The notes: generated by a model not told the origin, from the sequence alone. DNA of 64,000 nucleotides from Liopterus haemorrhoidalis (GCA_963971575.1 OZ020612.1:66523869-66587868), one strand, 5' to 3'; shown: positions 1 through 11,653, counted from the first letter of the stretch. Translations and numbers: made by a program.

Positions 1-510
1 GTATACTCAATAAAAGAAATCTTGCACAGACAAACACAAATAAATAAGATAAAAAAGTCTGTTCGAAAATTTGAACAGACTCAGGGTGATGGTAAGAGGC
101 TGTAAAGGGGCCAATTACCATCGAATATCACGCTAAGAAATTAAACACATTAAAATAAGGTGCAAGACTTCACAAATAAAACCGTAAGTTCGATTCTGTC
201 AGGAAGAGTATCAGCCTGTCCATGAATACTCTGTCGTCACCTAAAGCAACTGACAGGTCATAGCACAAGTCTAACCTCTCCCTGACATCCTCGAACTGTA
301 CACATTCAGTTAAAAGGTGTCAAATCTGTGTTACACGTCTCACAGATAGGGGACTCTTCACCTCGAAGGAGGTGTCCATGGTTCCACCAACAGTGACCTA
401 TACGGAGGCGTGTGATGGCGGTTTCCTCCCTGCGGTTAATCCTGCAGGAAGAACCCCATGGTTTAACGTCTCCCTTAATTAATCTTAAACTTAACACGTT
501 CTTTAACAAC
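1..510 (-). mobile_element. Jockey-type LINE, 3' end fragment
   Basis: The minus strand encodes the C-terminal end of a non-LTR retrotransposon polyprotein. One frame (509 to about 330) reads TRLRIGHCWWNHGHLLRGEE followed by a CETC pair. After one frameshift near 320 a second frame continues HLLTEC and then an alpha-helical tail to about 175. The CxxC...HxxxxC arrangement after a conserved TRLRxGH block is what Jockey/I-type LINEs carry at the end of ORF2. Positions 1-175 would be its 3' UTR and contain a 9-bp stem (56-64 with 73-81). The frameshift shows the copy is dead. It lies in Smg6 intron sequence or just downstream of the last Smg6 exon seen. The clade is inferred from motif style only. 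Confidence 0.75.
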
Positions 511-913
511 TACCCATACATGATTTTCGCTTTGACTCCTTAGGCAAAGGTGACAAATCTAGCACAAAGCAGTCGGTAAAAATGTACAAACTCCGACTCC
601 GACTAAATACAAATACCGATTATTCACGTTTTTGAAATTATAGTAAATTAGTATATATCATATTTTAAATTTATGTGTACAACTATGATTATGAAGTTCG
701 TACCATTTACTGTCTTGCCCTATTTTAAGTTTGACATGATAGAAAATTAGCGTAATAAATAAACAGTTAAACATGGTAGCATTAATTCGGACTATTGTAT
801 ATTACATATTACTTCAAAAATATACATACACCACACTGTAGAAGAAACTGCAGCAATAAAAAACAAAATCTAAAATTATTAGAATTCAAATTAGAGGTAA
901 AAAATAATCTTAC
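511..913. other. Smg6 intron, nothing recognised
   Basis: AT-rich sequence between the last visible Smg6 exon and the LINE end. I see no exon of the following SMG6 region here, so the gene must continue beyond the left edge. Confidence 0.5.
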
Positions 914-1024
914 CTTTTTTCGATTTTCGTCGAATAAAGAAAGCAAGCTTTCCTTTGCAGACTGAACGGGATTTGAAGACATCAAACTCCTCATGTAAAA
1001 ATACACAGCATCTAATTTTCTCCG
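914..1024 (-). CDS. Smg6: Smg6 exon 8 (last exon in window)
   Basis: 37 whole codons, from RRKLDAVYFYMRSL to FDENRKK, matching the SMG6 TPR domain end. Acceptor TTGAAG before 1024, donor GTAAGA after 914. Phase 0 at both ends. Confidence 0.93.
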
Positions 1025-4000
1025 CTTCAATCAACAAATATATGTAAGTATATCATAATTTGAGAATAACAGATCGTTCAGAAAAACAAACAAAATATAC
1101 AGGTTGCGTACAACAAACCAAAAAGAAATAATTACAAAATTCTGGAATATGGTACACAACTTGTAGTTTTGTAAATTTTTCCGAACTTTGAAATAAGTAA
1201 ACTTACGGCATATATTGCTAACAGAGCTAACTGATTGTATGGTCGACCATTCTTTGGATGGACTTCTTGTGCTTTAATATACCACCTAAAAAAATATCAA
1301 ATTAGAAACTACAATTTAGAGCTGCTTAAAAAAATTATGTGAAGTGTGAATTTTCACATATTTCAGGGTTTTTTAGGTGTTTAGTGAGTAATAACAAATT
1401 GTGGGTACATATTAAAAATCAACCGTATGTTTCCATCTACAGACAACAACTTCAGATGCGTTTGCATCAAGACCCAGCTATAGCTAGCTAGTTTTATTCA
1501 GTCAAATAAATATTATAAGCACGTTGTTGCGAAAATTTCGATTACTTTCGAAATAATTATCAGATCAAAAATTTCTTCGGTACTATTCCAGTTCACATTA
1601 ATATGCATTGCTCAGAATTTTTTCACATCTTTATGTTAACCCCCCTGGGTTAAAGACAAAAATCATATTAAAATAAAGACATTTCAAAAAACTATTTCCG
1701 TTCCTTAATCTACGTATTAAGAGCTTTCATGACAGATCAAGACTGTAACTCATGAATAGAGTCCGGCAAATATATGCAACGGTACTTTAGTTAGGTGTTT
1801 TTCGATAAAAAGCGGCACATGTGTTTACTGTAGAAATAAAATGTAATTATATATATTTGTAATGTGCCCTGCTGACAAATAGTGTACCGTATAAAAATTG
1901 AATATCTTATCAAAAACTGACCAATGGCAAAGGAGTGGCTGGAATAATCTCGGATATAATCCCAAAATAATGAGGTGTCGTTATTAAAATAAGAATTCAT
2001 TGCGGTACAAGTGTTTTATTCTTTGTTTTTTGTTGGTCTTTATTTCCAAATAGTAAAAAATTGAAAAATGAAAAAGTTTATAAATGATATTATTTATTAT
2101 TAATAAATAGTATACACAAGCACAATAAATGCAATTTTAATATCAATAATAATAATCGTAAGAAATTTTTCGACTTGGTGCGTGTTGTAGTGTTTTTTTT
2201 TTTTCTTTTCTCGATAATAATAATAATAATAATTAATAATATTTATGAAAGTAATAAGTTTTTAATTATTTAAAGAAATCATTAAGTATTTTTCAAAATT
2301 TTCATCAGAAAAATTAGTTCTTTTCGATTGAAAAAAGAAAAAGACCTCTCTACATCAAAACTTGTTATTGGTGCATAATTATAAAAAGTATATATTTCTT
2401 TATATTTATTAAATATATCCTAATTTCATAATAAATTGATAGAAAATTGTAGTAATACTTATAAGTCAGGATTTTTATTAAATATACTATCAATTTATGC
2501 AGACAAGTGCAAACCAAACTCGCCGGGAACAGATTTCAGTTTGTTTACTGTCCAATAAATAATATTTAAAGATTCTGACAACGGCCGGTTTTGTTTTTCT
2601 AAATTTACTATGGTTGAAGGAAGAAATTCAAAATTAGTCTTTATGAACTTAATTCTTCATAAATATTTGGTTTTTGTATAATATTTTTTGATATTATAAT
2701 GCTTTGCAATTTTTTTTTTTTTTAATTGTAAAAGATTATAAATTAGTTTTTAATAATCTTTTTATTTTCTCTGCCCTATGAGCAGGCATTGGAAACTAGT
2801 TAATTAAATACAAAAATAATACTCACTGTTTGCATTTTGCATAATTCGAAGACTCATTAACCTGTTCTTTATATCTCGCTAGGTCTCCCAAAAATAAAAA
2901 TATTTTCTGTGCCGACACCAAAGCTAATCCTACAAATCCTAATTTTTTAGGTGGAGGTATGTTATTTATTCCCAAAAAATTTTCCAGTTTAAACTTGTAA
3001 GTATCTTCAAGTACTTCAAGAAGTTTTTCAAAGTATTTAGTCCCTTCATCAATCAATGATAAAATAAATGTTTTAAATTGTTCTTTATTTTCACTTTTAC
3101 GCATAATTTCAATGATGTTGTAATACAAAATCCTCCAGTAATGATTTTCAACATTTTCCATTTGACAAAATTTTAAGTCTTTAATAAGTAAATATTCAAG
3201 ACTTTCATGTAGAAATTGTCTAAGTACAGCTACTCTTGTATTCCATTGATGTAGTAATGCTCCACTACTAATTAGGTACTGTAGTTGCATATCTGCTTTT
3301 TTAACATCCAACAAATGTTCATGACAAGCTTTAAAGTTATCCGATCTATCATACCACATATCTTTAAAATGTTCATGTGTAATTTCAGTCTGACTCGGAT
3401 GACCTTGATTCATATCAGCCGGAGCTCTTGAACTACTTGCTGTAACCACAATAGGTTTGTTCGGATTATCTGGATCGAACAGTGTTTTTTGTTGAGGTGA
3501 TGTTTTAATCGGAGGCTCCGGAAGATGAAGAACTGGAGGTTTTGTCTGCGGAGGTGTTTTCGGAAGAATTATAATGCCAGGTGCATGTTTTTGAGTGTCT
3601 TCTTCTATCCTACGCTCTTCAGATTTTTGTTGTTCTTCTCTTTGACGTTCTGAGTCACGACGTATACGTATTTCTTCCCGCCAATTTTCACATTCTGTGG
3701 AATTTGAGTTGCGACGCTGTCTCTCCAAACTAGAATGTCTACTATTGTTGTATCTATAACAAAAAAATATATATATATATACAGGGTGTTTTTGGGAACC
3801 AATTAAGAGTTGCTAAATTCTTTATTTTAAGAAATACAAAGGAGCGTAAATTACTAAAGATAAAGTATTTTACTCTGCAAATAAGAATATAACAGTCCGT
3901 TAGTCGCAATGTACGTGAGAGATATTAAAAGTTATAATTTGAAATCCACAAATTTTTTTTTTAAATACGGTAATTTGTTGTGTAATATACTATTTTCAGT

Positions 4001-7000
4001 TGCAGTAACAAGTTATGAGGAAATTTTGAGTTCTATATTTTGCACTTTTGAAATCGCATGCCGGATAAGTATTACAATAATGTCAAATTATTAATACGTC
4101 ATATCATTTGACATACTGTCTGTCTAAGCAAACAAAAAACCCGGAAAAATAAGTGAACTAATTTGAATAATTTTAGGCATTAGGTTTTGTTCTGACCATC
4201 CTAACGAGTACACTCTTAAATAAAAATGAATGTATTATTTGCGTTTAAGTATTTATGTTTTATGTATTAATAATAATAATAATAATATTTTATTGAGCCT
4301 GTTAGTGATCATTAGAAATACAGAGATTAAGTCAATATAATGTATACATACGTAGATATTCTACAATTTAACAGAATGCAAAATTTAACACTAGTCAGCT
4401 TTATAATTTAAATATTCAGAGATTAAATAGAACGTATGTTCTATAGTGCGTTCGAAGGTGAGTTTGCAGTACAGGGCATATGGAGTAGTTCTTTTTCATA
4501 CTCTCTAATGGGTTTACAGAATGACGCTATCCTTTTCTTGCTAGTCGACGTTGCCAGCTCTAAAACGCGCTGATCTGTGAAGACGCAGTATTCTACAAAT
4601 GGCCATTTGTTTTTGTTGAGTGTTATTTTGAGTTTTATAAGAGTTGATTTTTGTAAATAATACGAGTTTTTCATATTATTATAATTGACACATTCGACAC
4701 TTTAAGAACATTTGGCAACACCGCTCCCATTTGCCATAAGAGCTATACTGCAAACTCACCTTCGAACGCACTATAGTAGATATTTCTTAAACTTAATTTT
4801 GAATATTTTCTCATTGGTTACACTTTTAATGCTATCAGGAACCTTATTATACAATCTTGCAGCTATAAAACGAGGACTTTGCTCGTACAAAGTAGTATGG
4901 TTCCTCTCAATATTCAGGCTTGATTTAGTCCTATTGTGTATTATACAGGGTTTACAGTCTTCTTATTTCTTTTTTTAATGGGTGATAATACAGGTCAAAA
5001 GAAGGCGAAAAACCTTAAAACACCTTGGTAAAAGATTTATAATAAAAGAGATATTAATTTTTTGTCTTTAATTTTTGAGGTTTTTCCGGGTTTTTAATTT
5101 TTTACTCCAAAAATTAAAAACTTAAATTACTCCCCTATTTTTTTTTTTACGTGTTATTTATTTATTTATTTATTCATTGGAACATAAACAGGACGAGCCC
5201 AGTAAAATGTTCGCAAGTTAATTACTTATTATTGACTTAACAGTAAAAATTTATATTACAAATATTGTTAAGAATAAGTAAATCTTTTATCTAAATGCAT
5301 TTTTTAATAGGATAAATATTTGGAGAGTTATGGCGGAAAAACTCCAACTTAAAAAATTAATATTTCTTTAATTATATAATTTTTACTAAGGTGTTTTAAC
5401 GTTTTTCACCTTCTTTTGACCTATATTATCACCGATTAAAAAAGAAGTAAAAAGACCGTAAACAGCCTGTATATGCATAACTGCGTTGTATTTATATTTA
5501 TTATAAATGTATAAATATTATATATAATAGTTATTTCATTATTACTATCATGAATATACCTATCATTGCTACGATCTCGATAACTATTTCTTCGTCCATG
5601 TCCTCGAGAAGTTGGTACTCGGAAACCATCATCATCTCTATTTTCCCGATCTCGATTTTGTCTGTTACCATCACGACTTCCTTGGCGATTGTTGTTTCTA
5701 CGGCCAGGTTTATCTGGATTTGCACTTTGTATATTTCTAGGTACTTCGTTATGCTTCTCCCCTTTTCGATTACAACTGATACTCCTGTGAAAATAAAAAA
5801 AAAAACTTAAGTATTGGATTTTGATTGAAATTTCTACCATATTACCTGCTACGATTTGTCCTTCTACGTCCTCTGTAATTAAAATATTTATGAATTAATA
5901 AGTTATTGCTTTCATAGCAACTTTTGTTAAATAAATTTTTTCGAAATATTTATCTGTTGTTAAATATTCGTAAAAATCTTAAAATCACCAAAAGTTGATC
6001 AACTCGATTTTTACCAAATGTTGATCAACTCGTGCCATTGATGTCAAAAGCTTAAATATGAAGTTTTATAAAAATCCTTTTAGCCGAATTTGCTCTGCAC
6101 GTGTACACAGACAGACAGACGGACAGACGGACGGACAGACGGACAGACAAACAGACAGACCGACAGACATCATGCTAAAAATAGTCAAAACGTTATGTAG
6201 GGACCTCAATTCGTGGAGATCCATCGAAATCTCGAAATGACAAAATCGGTATGATCACAATCGGCCCGATTCTGTAAAAAGTTACTAGGTTAGTTGCTAC
6301 TGAGTAACGTTGCTACGAAATAACTTTTATAGTAACTTTCTTATCAATCACCAAACAATTGGTATTCTCCAAGCATAAGCACAAGCAACGTTCTTATAAC
6401 AAGTTATATTTAGTAACGTTGCTACAAAGAACCGTGAAGCTAGAAGCAGATTACGTTCTGCGCAGGCGAGGTATTCGTTTTTAATTGAGTTTGACAGTTA
6501 TGTTATGAGTTTCTGAGGTTAAACGAAAAATGTTTTATAAACAAAATCAGAAAAAGAATTGCAAACAGATGGAAATTCTGTTGAATTTCTTGGAAAATAA
6601 CCCGGTCATGGTCGGTGATACGAGTGTTTAAAAAATAATTGACAGGAACGAGTGGTGGTGCTGTGGTGATGTGCTATGTGGTTACTGTTTTCTATGTGGT
6701 GGTGCAAGTTATAGTCCAAATTTAAATGAATTGCGTGAAATACAGTTAAAGAAGTTCGGATAGCCATTGAACAGTCGCGCACTTAAAACATTGATCTGGG
6801 AAGGGTCCATTTCGAAAAAATATCTGTAATATAATACAAATGTATTGTTGTGTTTTTATGGAGAGGACTGGTTTATATATTAATTTAATTTTGATTAAAA
6901 TTTAATTTTTAATAATAAAAAAGGTGATTCTTATTTGCAATCGCTTAGTTTTTATTAAATAAGATTTGATTTTTCAAATCCTTGGGGGAGGGGGTCTGAA

Positions 7001-10000
7001 CTCGTCGACCACCCCCTTGTGTGCGCTAATTGTATTGACAGTCGTAGTTAATACATTTAAAAAATATTGTACTGTTATACTATTATAAAACAAATGTAAA
7101 TAAACAAACAAAAAAATAGAAATTGAAATAAAGAACTCGAAGAATTTTGTGCTATACAGAAAATAAAATAAAAATCCTTCTATAATTATTGTCTCTATGT
7201 GCCCTTCATTGTAAAATGCTTGAAATAATTCATTATTAAACAGAAAAATTGCGATTTTTCACGATTTTAACAAGTTATTTTGAAGTTACTAAGTGTAGCA
7301 ACTGCTTTCTGTTAGTTGTTATCCATAATAACTTTTTTAGCAACTAGTTACTAATTTCATAGTAACTTTTTTCTTACAGAATACGGATTTCGTGAAAGTT
7401 GCTAAAAAAGTTACTGACCTTGTATTTAGCAACTTTTATTGTAACTTTTTTGTAGTAACTTGCTTACAGAATTGGGCCGATTACCTCCCTTATATATGTT
7501 GGCGGTCGATAAAAAGGAAAATAGATCAAAATTAAATTCAAATAAGAAAAATGTTACGTTATCTTTTATCCGAAATGTTTAAGGCCCGATCTTCCCACCT
7601 TCAGGTAAACCTGTAAGCAATTTTCTGACAGATAAAGTTATCTGAAACTTCATCTGCTGAATAAATGTCAATACCAATCAGTAAATTCAATACATCAGTA
7701 TCATTATTCGTTAGTTAACAATCCGATAGATAAATTTGTATTGAAAGACGGGATGACATTTATTCAGCACAGAAAGTATCACATAACCTTATCTGTCAGA
7801 TATTTACCTAGAGGTTTACCTGAAGGTGGAAAGACTGGGCCTAAATGTATGTTAAACAGATAGGATAATGAAGGCCGTTACTTGATACCTTACCTTGATA
7901 AAAGATAACAGATAACACTGGTATTTAGACAATTTTTCAGATAATTTTATCTAGCTAAACCCAACACTGTAGAAGACCAAACGACGAAAAAAAATAAGCA
8001 GATGATGTTTCGGAAGACCGCCACCATAATGTTTCAAACGTTAGCAAATGCCTTGTTTGAATATGTATAAGTCCTGATTATTGATATAAAACATCTGGAA
8101 AGAACTAACTAACCCAAATGCACCAAAAAGTAATCTTTTATTTATACTTACTTTCTATTTCTGCCAGTTTTTTGAGGTGGACTTTGCTGATGTTGTCTCA
8201 GAGTTGATTCATCCATCAAACTAGCTGGAGAAGAACATCTTGTATTTGAATCGCTCATAATTTCAGCTTCCAACATAGCGTTCAATTCCACCTCTTCACT
8301 CCAGTCCTTTAAAACGAAATTTAATCATAAATACGGTAAACCTTCTATTCAACAAACTTAGAACTAACGGTCTATTGATCTATTGTTACAATTCAATCAA
8401 TCATAATTATTAATAAAAAAAATCTCCTGCTTTTGGTAGTGAATCAACACAGCTTTAAATCGGTTCTTCCCCGATAAAAACTAGCCAATATAATTTCTTT
8501 GTATATTATTTATATTATCTACTGCCCTTAAATACGCATTAAAGTGAAATTGATTTTCTGACTTACAAATGAAGGACCTTTACTGAGCACAAAAGTAGGC
8601 TGACTAGACGTACTCTTTTTTAGAGTATTATTGAAAGTGATTTTTTACGTCCAAGAAAAGACTGAAAAAAAAACATTTATCCCACCCAAAATTTGCCTAA
8701 ATCATCAGTTGATATATTAAAAGGCCTTTCTACTTTTTCAGGCAGAAATATTAATTTTTACTAATATATTTACCATATTTTTATTGTTATTATATTGACA
8801 GACAGTCAAAAAGAATTAAAAATACAGTGAAAAACTAAAAATTTCCTTGAAATTTCTTTAGAATAGTATATTATTACATATCTTATAAATCGTAGATTAC
8901 CTTTGAACTAAAAAAAAAGCTCGGAAAACAAGAAAAATACAACTCGTGTTCATTTTCACCATATAAATAAATACACGAGTAATGGTTTAATGTCACTTTC
9001 GAGTGTAGCTTTGCCGTATATGGCGCTGCGATCTTAAAAAGTTTCCCCTATTGCGTGCCACAGAATAGGCTTTTGTAAGATGTCACAAGCTCACATTTTC
9101 CTGATTGAAGACGGCTTTTGCCAAACACAATGATCAAAAACCTCATTTAACCGAAAAAAATTACTAATTGTCAAAATCTAGTTCCACCTAAACCGAAGAA
9201 AAAGGCTATATATTCAGTACAAATGACAAATGACGCAACTATTCATGAAATATCCATGACATATGTGTATGACCTGAAAGGCATGTGTTCAAGTTACATC
9301 CAGTGGTTTGTTGGAGCCAGATCGCACCGGCTCGTTACCGGTTGATAAACTATTAAAAACAAAATTACATAAAATTTCAAATAAATGTTAATATAAAACA
9401 TATTAATAACATTAAAAAAATATTACGCAATATGTCACAATGAATCGTGATTGTAAAAAATAACTATAAATAATATACAATCTGTATTTCATTTATTGCT
9501 TTTACGATTACGATTGCGTTTCTGATTGTGTTTGCCTTTAAGAACGAATAATAGATAGCATAATAAATAGCATTCCTGCGTCGTACTATTAGCTGTTCAA
9601 GACATTGAGTAGACATCCCTTATTATTAATGAAAACAAAATATAAGAATACACAAATCAAGACATAAAATATAACTAAATTTCTTCTATTCGATTTTGCC
9701 ACTTTGGCGCTGCAACCTTAAAAAAGTTTGCCTATAGTCTGTTTGATTTAAGAGGAACTAGATTTTAAAAACTAGAATCTTTTAACGATGAAATGATGAG
9801 GCTTTTGATCATTTTGTTTAGCAATATCCTCAATCTTTACAATCGTTACAAAAGGAGCTCGTGACAACTTGATAAAATAAAAAATCCATTTAATTCCACT
9901 CAAACGTTTGGAATAGTCTATATCTTTTCCCATATTTTTTTTTATTTAACAAGTCGATTATTAACTATCTGCAAACATATGACTGCTTACACCCCTTGTA

Positions 10001-11653
10001 CTTTAGACCCCTCAAATGTGTTTTTGATTCAATAGTTTTGGCGCGAAGTATTTCAATATTTTTAGCAACTGGTACATGCGTACCGACAGAATTTCAACCT
10101 TATGTGTACCTAAATGTATGAATACAGTAGTCGACGAGATGATGGATATTCGTATTTAAGAGACGCTATCCTGCCCCTAGTCATCAGTCCGTTAAATTGA
10201 TATTTTACGATATTTTAATAAAAGTACAAAATATATTTACCAAAATCTCATCAGGATCATCATGAAGTCGACTAACTAGTTCTGCAATTTTATTTGGATC
10301 TCCATGCGTTTCATTTTTCTCATAATTTTTAAAAGCTCCTATACCACTTGACATTGGTCTTGCATAATCAACAGGTGTTTGACACCGACTATTAGGTTGA
10401 CTCAAGTTTTCAGGTGCGTGTTGCATAATAGGTGTTTCTGGTCGAGAATTTGAATACGTAGGTGATGTATGCCCAACATTATTTAACGAGTTTATGTCAT
10501 AGAAATCTTGACGTAACCTTCCTCTGCCACGGTAACGTGGGTTTGGAACAGTATTAGACCAAGAGACTGGCATTTGACGCATTGGTTGAAAACTAGACAC
10601 ATACGAAGGTATTGGACCAGGTGGTCTGGTCGGAACATGAAAATTAGGATTTGTATTGTATGAAATATTATTACCGCAGTTCTTGAACACTAAACTATTT
10701 CCGTCCCATGTGTCCTCAGGTACAGGCGTTATATTATTTTCTATACGATTGTTGTTGGCAAGATACTTATTTCTAAATCTTGGAGGAAGATTGTCAAGGT
10801 TTTTAGGCGGTTTATCCTCGTTTATACTGTGTCTACGTCCTGATGGTGGTTTAGATTGTAGTTTATCATTACGACGGTTAGGATTACTTGGTTCTACACT
10901 ACGTGTGTCCCGTACTCTTTCAGTGTGAACTGTATGTGGACGTATATTACGAGGTTCTGAACCTTGTCTTATATCACGATCATACCTGTTTTTATTTACA
11001 TTTATCCTATCGTTTGGTATACTACCGTTCTGTGTATGATATTCATTACGAGTAAAACATCTACTACTTTTTGGCCGGTCATTATGATTCCAATTTTCAT
11101 TTTTATGATGATTTTTACGATTTACATTATCTCTTTCTGCTTTTGCTTGTGCTATTGGTTTTGGGATATAAAGTGGTTGTTCTGGTTTTTTCTGTCGTTT
11201 TTGAGAATCGCCGGGGTCATTTTCAGAGTTACAACTTTGTCTTGAAGAATGAAGTTCATCGTTACGTTTGAGACGGTGACTGTTTCCTTGTCTTCGGTCT
11301 GTGTGTTTTGGGTTGTAATGTGAATTTGTTTCTTGTTGCTCTAGATCTTCTTGCTGCCCGCTTTTACGCAAAGGACCACTTCCTGGTCTATAAATTTGTT
11401 GTTGAGGTTTCCCTCGTCGCATCGCGTTATTGCTTTTATTGTTTAATGGCCCTAGAAAAAAATTTGCGTAGAAAAACACCTAATCTAATCTAATTATTCA
11501 GGTTATGTTTGATTTGAAAATACAAACAACAATATAATGATATGTTTTACATCTTAAATTTATGATCTGATTTTTTTATGTGTTTATATATGTACCTGTG
11601 TAGTTATCATTTACGTTTTTACTTTCTTTAACAAAATCTGTATTTTCTTTCAT
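914..11653 (-). CDS. Smg6: Smg6 (EST1A-like NMD endonuclease), N-terminal 931 codons, gene continues past left edge
   Basis: SMG6 is the endonuclease of nonsense-mediated mRNA decay; it cuts near premature stops and binds UPF1 and the exon junction complex. Eight exons join in one frame: 11653-11596, 11451-10241, 8306-8152, 5872-5846, 5784-5560, 3753-2827, 1285-1207, 1024-914 (total 2793 nt). Residues about 34-48 hold a K-P-Q-Q-Q-I-Y-R-P-G motif like the EJC-binding motifs of SMG6. Residues 50-480 are low-complexity, rich in R, N, S and P. Residues about 520-930 hold the conserved block GIIILP, LFDPDNP, the 14-3-3-like/TPR domain, then WYIKAQEVHPKNGRPYNQLA and RRKLDAVYFYMRSL. These closely track the order in vertebrate SMG6. 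The C-terminal PIN domain is outside the window. All seven introns are GT-AG and phases agree at every junction. The 5' start is less certain than the body. Confidence 0.93.
1207..1285 (-). CDS. Smg6: Smg6 exon 7
   Basis: 79 nt encoding WYIKAQEVHPKNGRPYNQLA plus LLAIYA. This is the most conserved TPR segment of SMG6. The acceptor follows a T-run; the donor is GTAAGT. The first base completes a codon split from exon 6 (CA+G). Confidence 0.95.
1333..1740 (+). mobile_element. Old truncated copy of the Helentron-like family
   Basis: Starts with ATGTGAAGTGTGAATTTTCA and the AGGGTTTT block, then jumps to segments seen in the intact copies at 22.4 and 26.6 kb (ATCAAAAATT..., GGTTCACA-like, TTAGAATTTTTTC-like). 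Diverged and internally deleted. It sits in the intron between Smg6 exons 6 and 7. Confidence 0.6.
1741..2826. other. Smg6 intron 6, AT-rich
   Basis: Very AT-rich intron with a short TAA/ATA microsatellite near 2216-2240 and poly-T near 2710. No coding or element signature recognised. Confidence 0.5.
2827..3753 (-). CDS. Smg6: Smg6 exon 6
   Basis: 927 nt, 1+308 codons+2. Begins NNSRHSSLERQRRNS, passes GIIILPKTPP and LFDPDNPNKPIVV (linker seen in SMG6), then the first half of the 14-3-3-like/TPR domain and ends NYAKCK. The acceptor is TTATAG at 3754-3755 and the donor is GTGAGT at 2826-2825. Residues YKFKLENFLG and ALVSAQKI align with the helical repeats of SMG6. Confidence 0.93.
3754..4263. 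other. Smg6 intron 5, right part unassigned
   Basis: AT-rich. An ACAGGGTGTTTTTGGGAACC string at 3781 looks like the end of a small DNA transposon, but I could not find its partner end. Confidence 0.35.
4264..4945 (-). mobile_element. LINE 3' end, split by a MITE
   Basis: On the minus strand 4940-4780 encodes a degenerate LINE C-terminal stretch (IERNHTTLYEQSPRFIAARL, then YNKVPDSIK and KFKKYL), the usual 'LYN.LP..IK...KFK..LK.YL' ending of CR1/Jockey-superfamily ORF2. The 3' end is an (AAT/TTA)n tail at about 4264-4285. A MITE at 4441-4776 splits it. Confidence 0.7.
4441..4776. mobile_element. MITE with ~31-bp terminal inverted repeats
   Basis: Left end CTATAGTGCGTTCGAAGGTG continues ...AGTTTGCAGTA. 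The right end is its reverse complement, near perfect over about 31 bp. TA is present at both borders, so a TA target is plausible but ambiguous because the TIR itself is palindromic (CTATAG). It carries no recognisable gene; the 77-residue minus frame inside looks fortuitous. Confidence 0.8.
4946..5469. mobile_element. Foldback MITE with ~130-bp terminal inverted repeats, TA duplication
   Basis: The left arm starts CAGGGTTTACAGTCTTCTT and the right arm is its inverse (CAGGCTGTTTACGGTCTTTT). The match extends through GGTCAAAAGAAGG and AAAACACCTT for about 130 bp on each side. TA flanks both ends (4944-4945, 5470-5471), so a Tc1/mariner-type mobiliser is likely. It has no coding capacity. Confidence 0.85.
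5560..5784 (-). CDS. Smg6: Smg6 exon 5
   Basis: 225 nt, 1+74 codons+2. It encodes a disordered basic segment: SISCNRKGEK, RRNNNRQGSRDGNRQNRD, DGFRVPTSRGHGRR, SYRDRSNDR. Acceptor TTTTCACAG before 5784; donor GTATAT after 5560. Low-complexity, so supported mainly by splice-phase agreement with both neighbours. Confidence 0.85.
5846..5872 (-). CDS. Smg6: Smg6 exon 4, 27-nt microexon
   Basis: Acceptor TTTTAATTACAG, 27 nt, donor GTAATA. Phases (1+8 codons+2) fit exons 3 and 5 exactly and give K-GRRRTNRS-R across the junctions. The basic R-rich residues match the character of the flanking exons. Confidence 0.8.
5873..6258. repeat. Smg6 intron with GACA/GACG minisatellite
   Basis: Positions about 6107-6168 are a run of GACAGACAGACGGACAGACG-type units, followed by ATCATGCTAAAAATAGTC-like sequence typical of an old TE remnant. 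The remainder is AT-rich. Confidence 0.6.
6259..7482. mobile_element. Harbinger-like DNA transposon derivative (~1.2 kb)
   Basis: The ends are inverted: AATCGGCCCGATTCTGTAA on the left and the reverse complement of AATCGGCCCAATTCTGTAA on the right. Both subterminal zones are full of AGTAAC/GTTACT strings. At 6530-6630 the plus strand has a short open stretch, MFYKQNQKKNCKQMEILLNF then LENNP, reminiscent of the zeste/MSANTD-type DNA-binding protein that accompanies PIF/Harbinger transposases. No transposase remains. The target duplication is unclear. Confidence 0.6.
7583..7841. mobile_element. MITE, 259 bp, TAA duplication
   Basis: TIRs: GGCCCGATCTTCCCACCTTC left, GGCCCAGTCTTTCCACCTTC as the inverted right end, both continuing AGGTAAACCT. 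TAA flanks both sides (7580-7582, 7842-7844). The interior holds repeated ATCTGACAGATAA-like strings. A related partial copy is at about 31285-31475. Confidence 0.85.
8152..8306 (-). CDS. Smg6: Smg6 exon 3
   Basis: 155 nt, phase 0 start (DWSEEVELNAMLEAEIMSDS), ends GRNRK with 2 bases carried over. Acceptor TTTTAAAG before 8306; donor GTAAGT after 8152. A conserved-looking acidic segment precedes S/Q-rich sequence. Confidence 0.88.
8307..8985. other. Smg6 intron 2, nothing recognised
   Basis: AT-rich, no element ends or exons that I can support. Confidence 0.4.
9071..9216 (-). mobile_element. MITE family 'GGAACTAG', copy 1
   Basis: Ends AATAGGCTTTTGTAAG and TAGTTCCACCTAAACC...GGCTATAT. It shares AATGATCAAAAACCTCAT and GTCACAAGCTC-like blocks with copies at 9733, 41485 and 58238. 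About 150-200 bp, non-coding. Confidence 0.6.
9733..9921 (+). mobile_element. MITE family 'GGAACTAG', copy 2
   Basis: Left end TAGTCTGTTTGATTTAAGAG then GAACTAG; right end is the inverse (CAAACGTTTGGAATAGTCTA). Shares TTTTGATCATTTTGTTTAGC and GAGCTCGTGACAACTT-like blocks with copy 4 at 58.2 kb. Confidence 0.7.
9922..10240. other. Smg6 intron 2, nothing recognised
   Basis: AT-rich stretch upstream (in gene order, downstream) of exon 2. No feature seen. Confidence 0.4.
10241..11451 (-). CDS. Smg6: Smg6 exon 2 (large N-terminal exon)
   Basis: 1211 nt, 2+403 codons. Begins GPLNNKSNNAMRRGKP, directly followed by QQQIYRPGSGPLRKS, an EJC-binding-type motif. A long disordered region follows, rich in R, N, S, P and H, with a conserved-looking NLPPRFRNKYL and ending SRLHDDPDEIL. 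Acceptor TTTTTTTCTAG before 11451; donor GTAAAT after 10241. The internal Met in MRRGKP (residue 30 of my model) is an alternative start if exon 1 is wrong. Confidence 0.92.
11596..11653 (-). CDS. Smg6: Smg6 exon 1, coding part (tentative)
   Basis: An ATG at 11653-11651 opens 19 codons (MKENTDFVKESKNVNDNYT) plus one base, ending at a GTACAT donor. The carried G completes the GGG codon at the start of exon 2. The frame fits but the short peptide is not conserved that I can tell. The 5' UTR part probably extends upstream to a weak acceptor near 11685. Confidence 0.55.
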
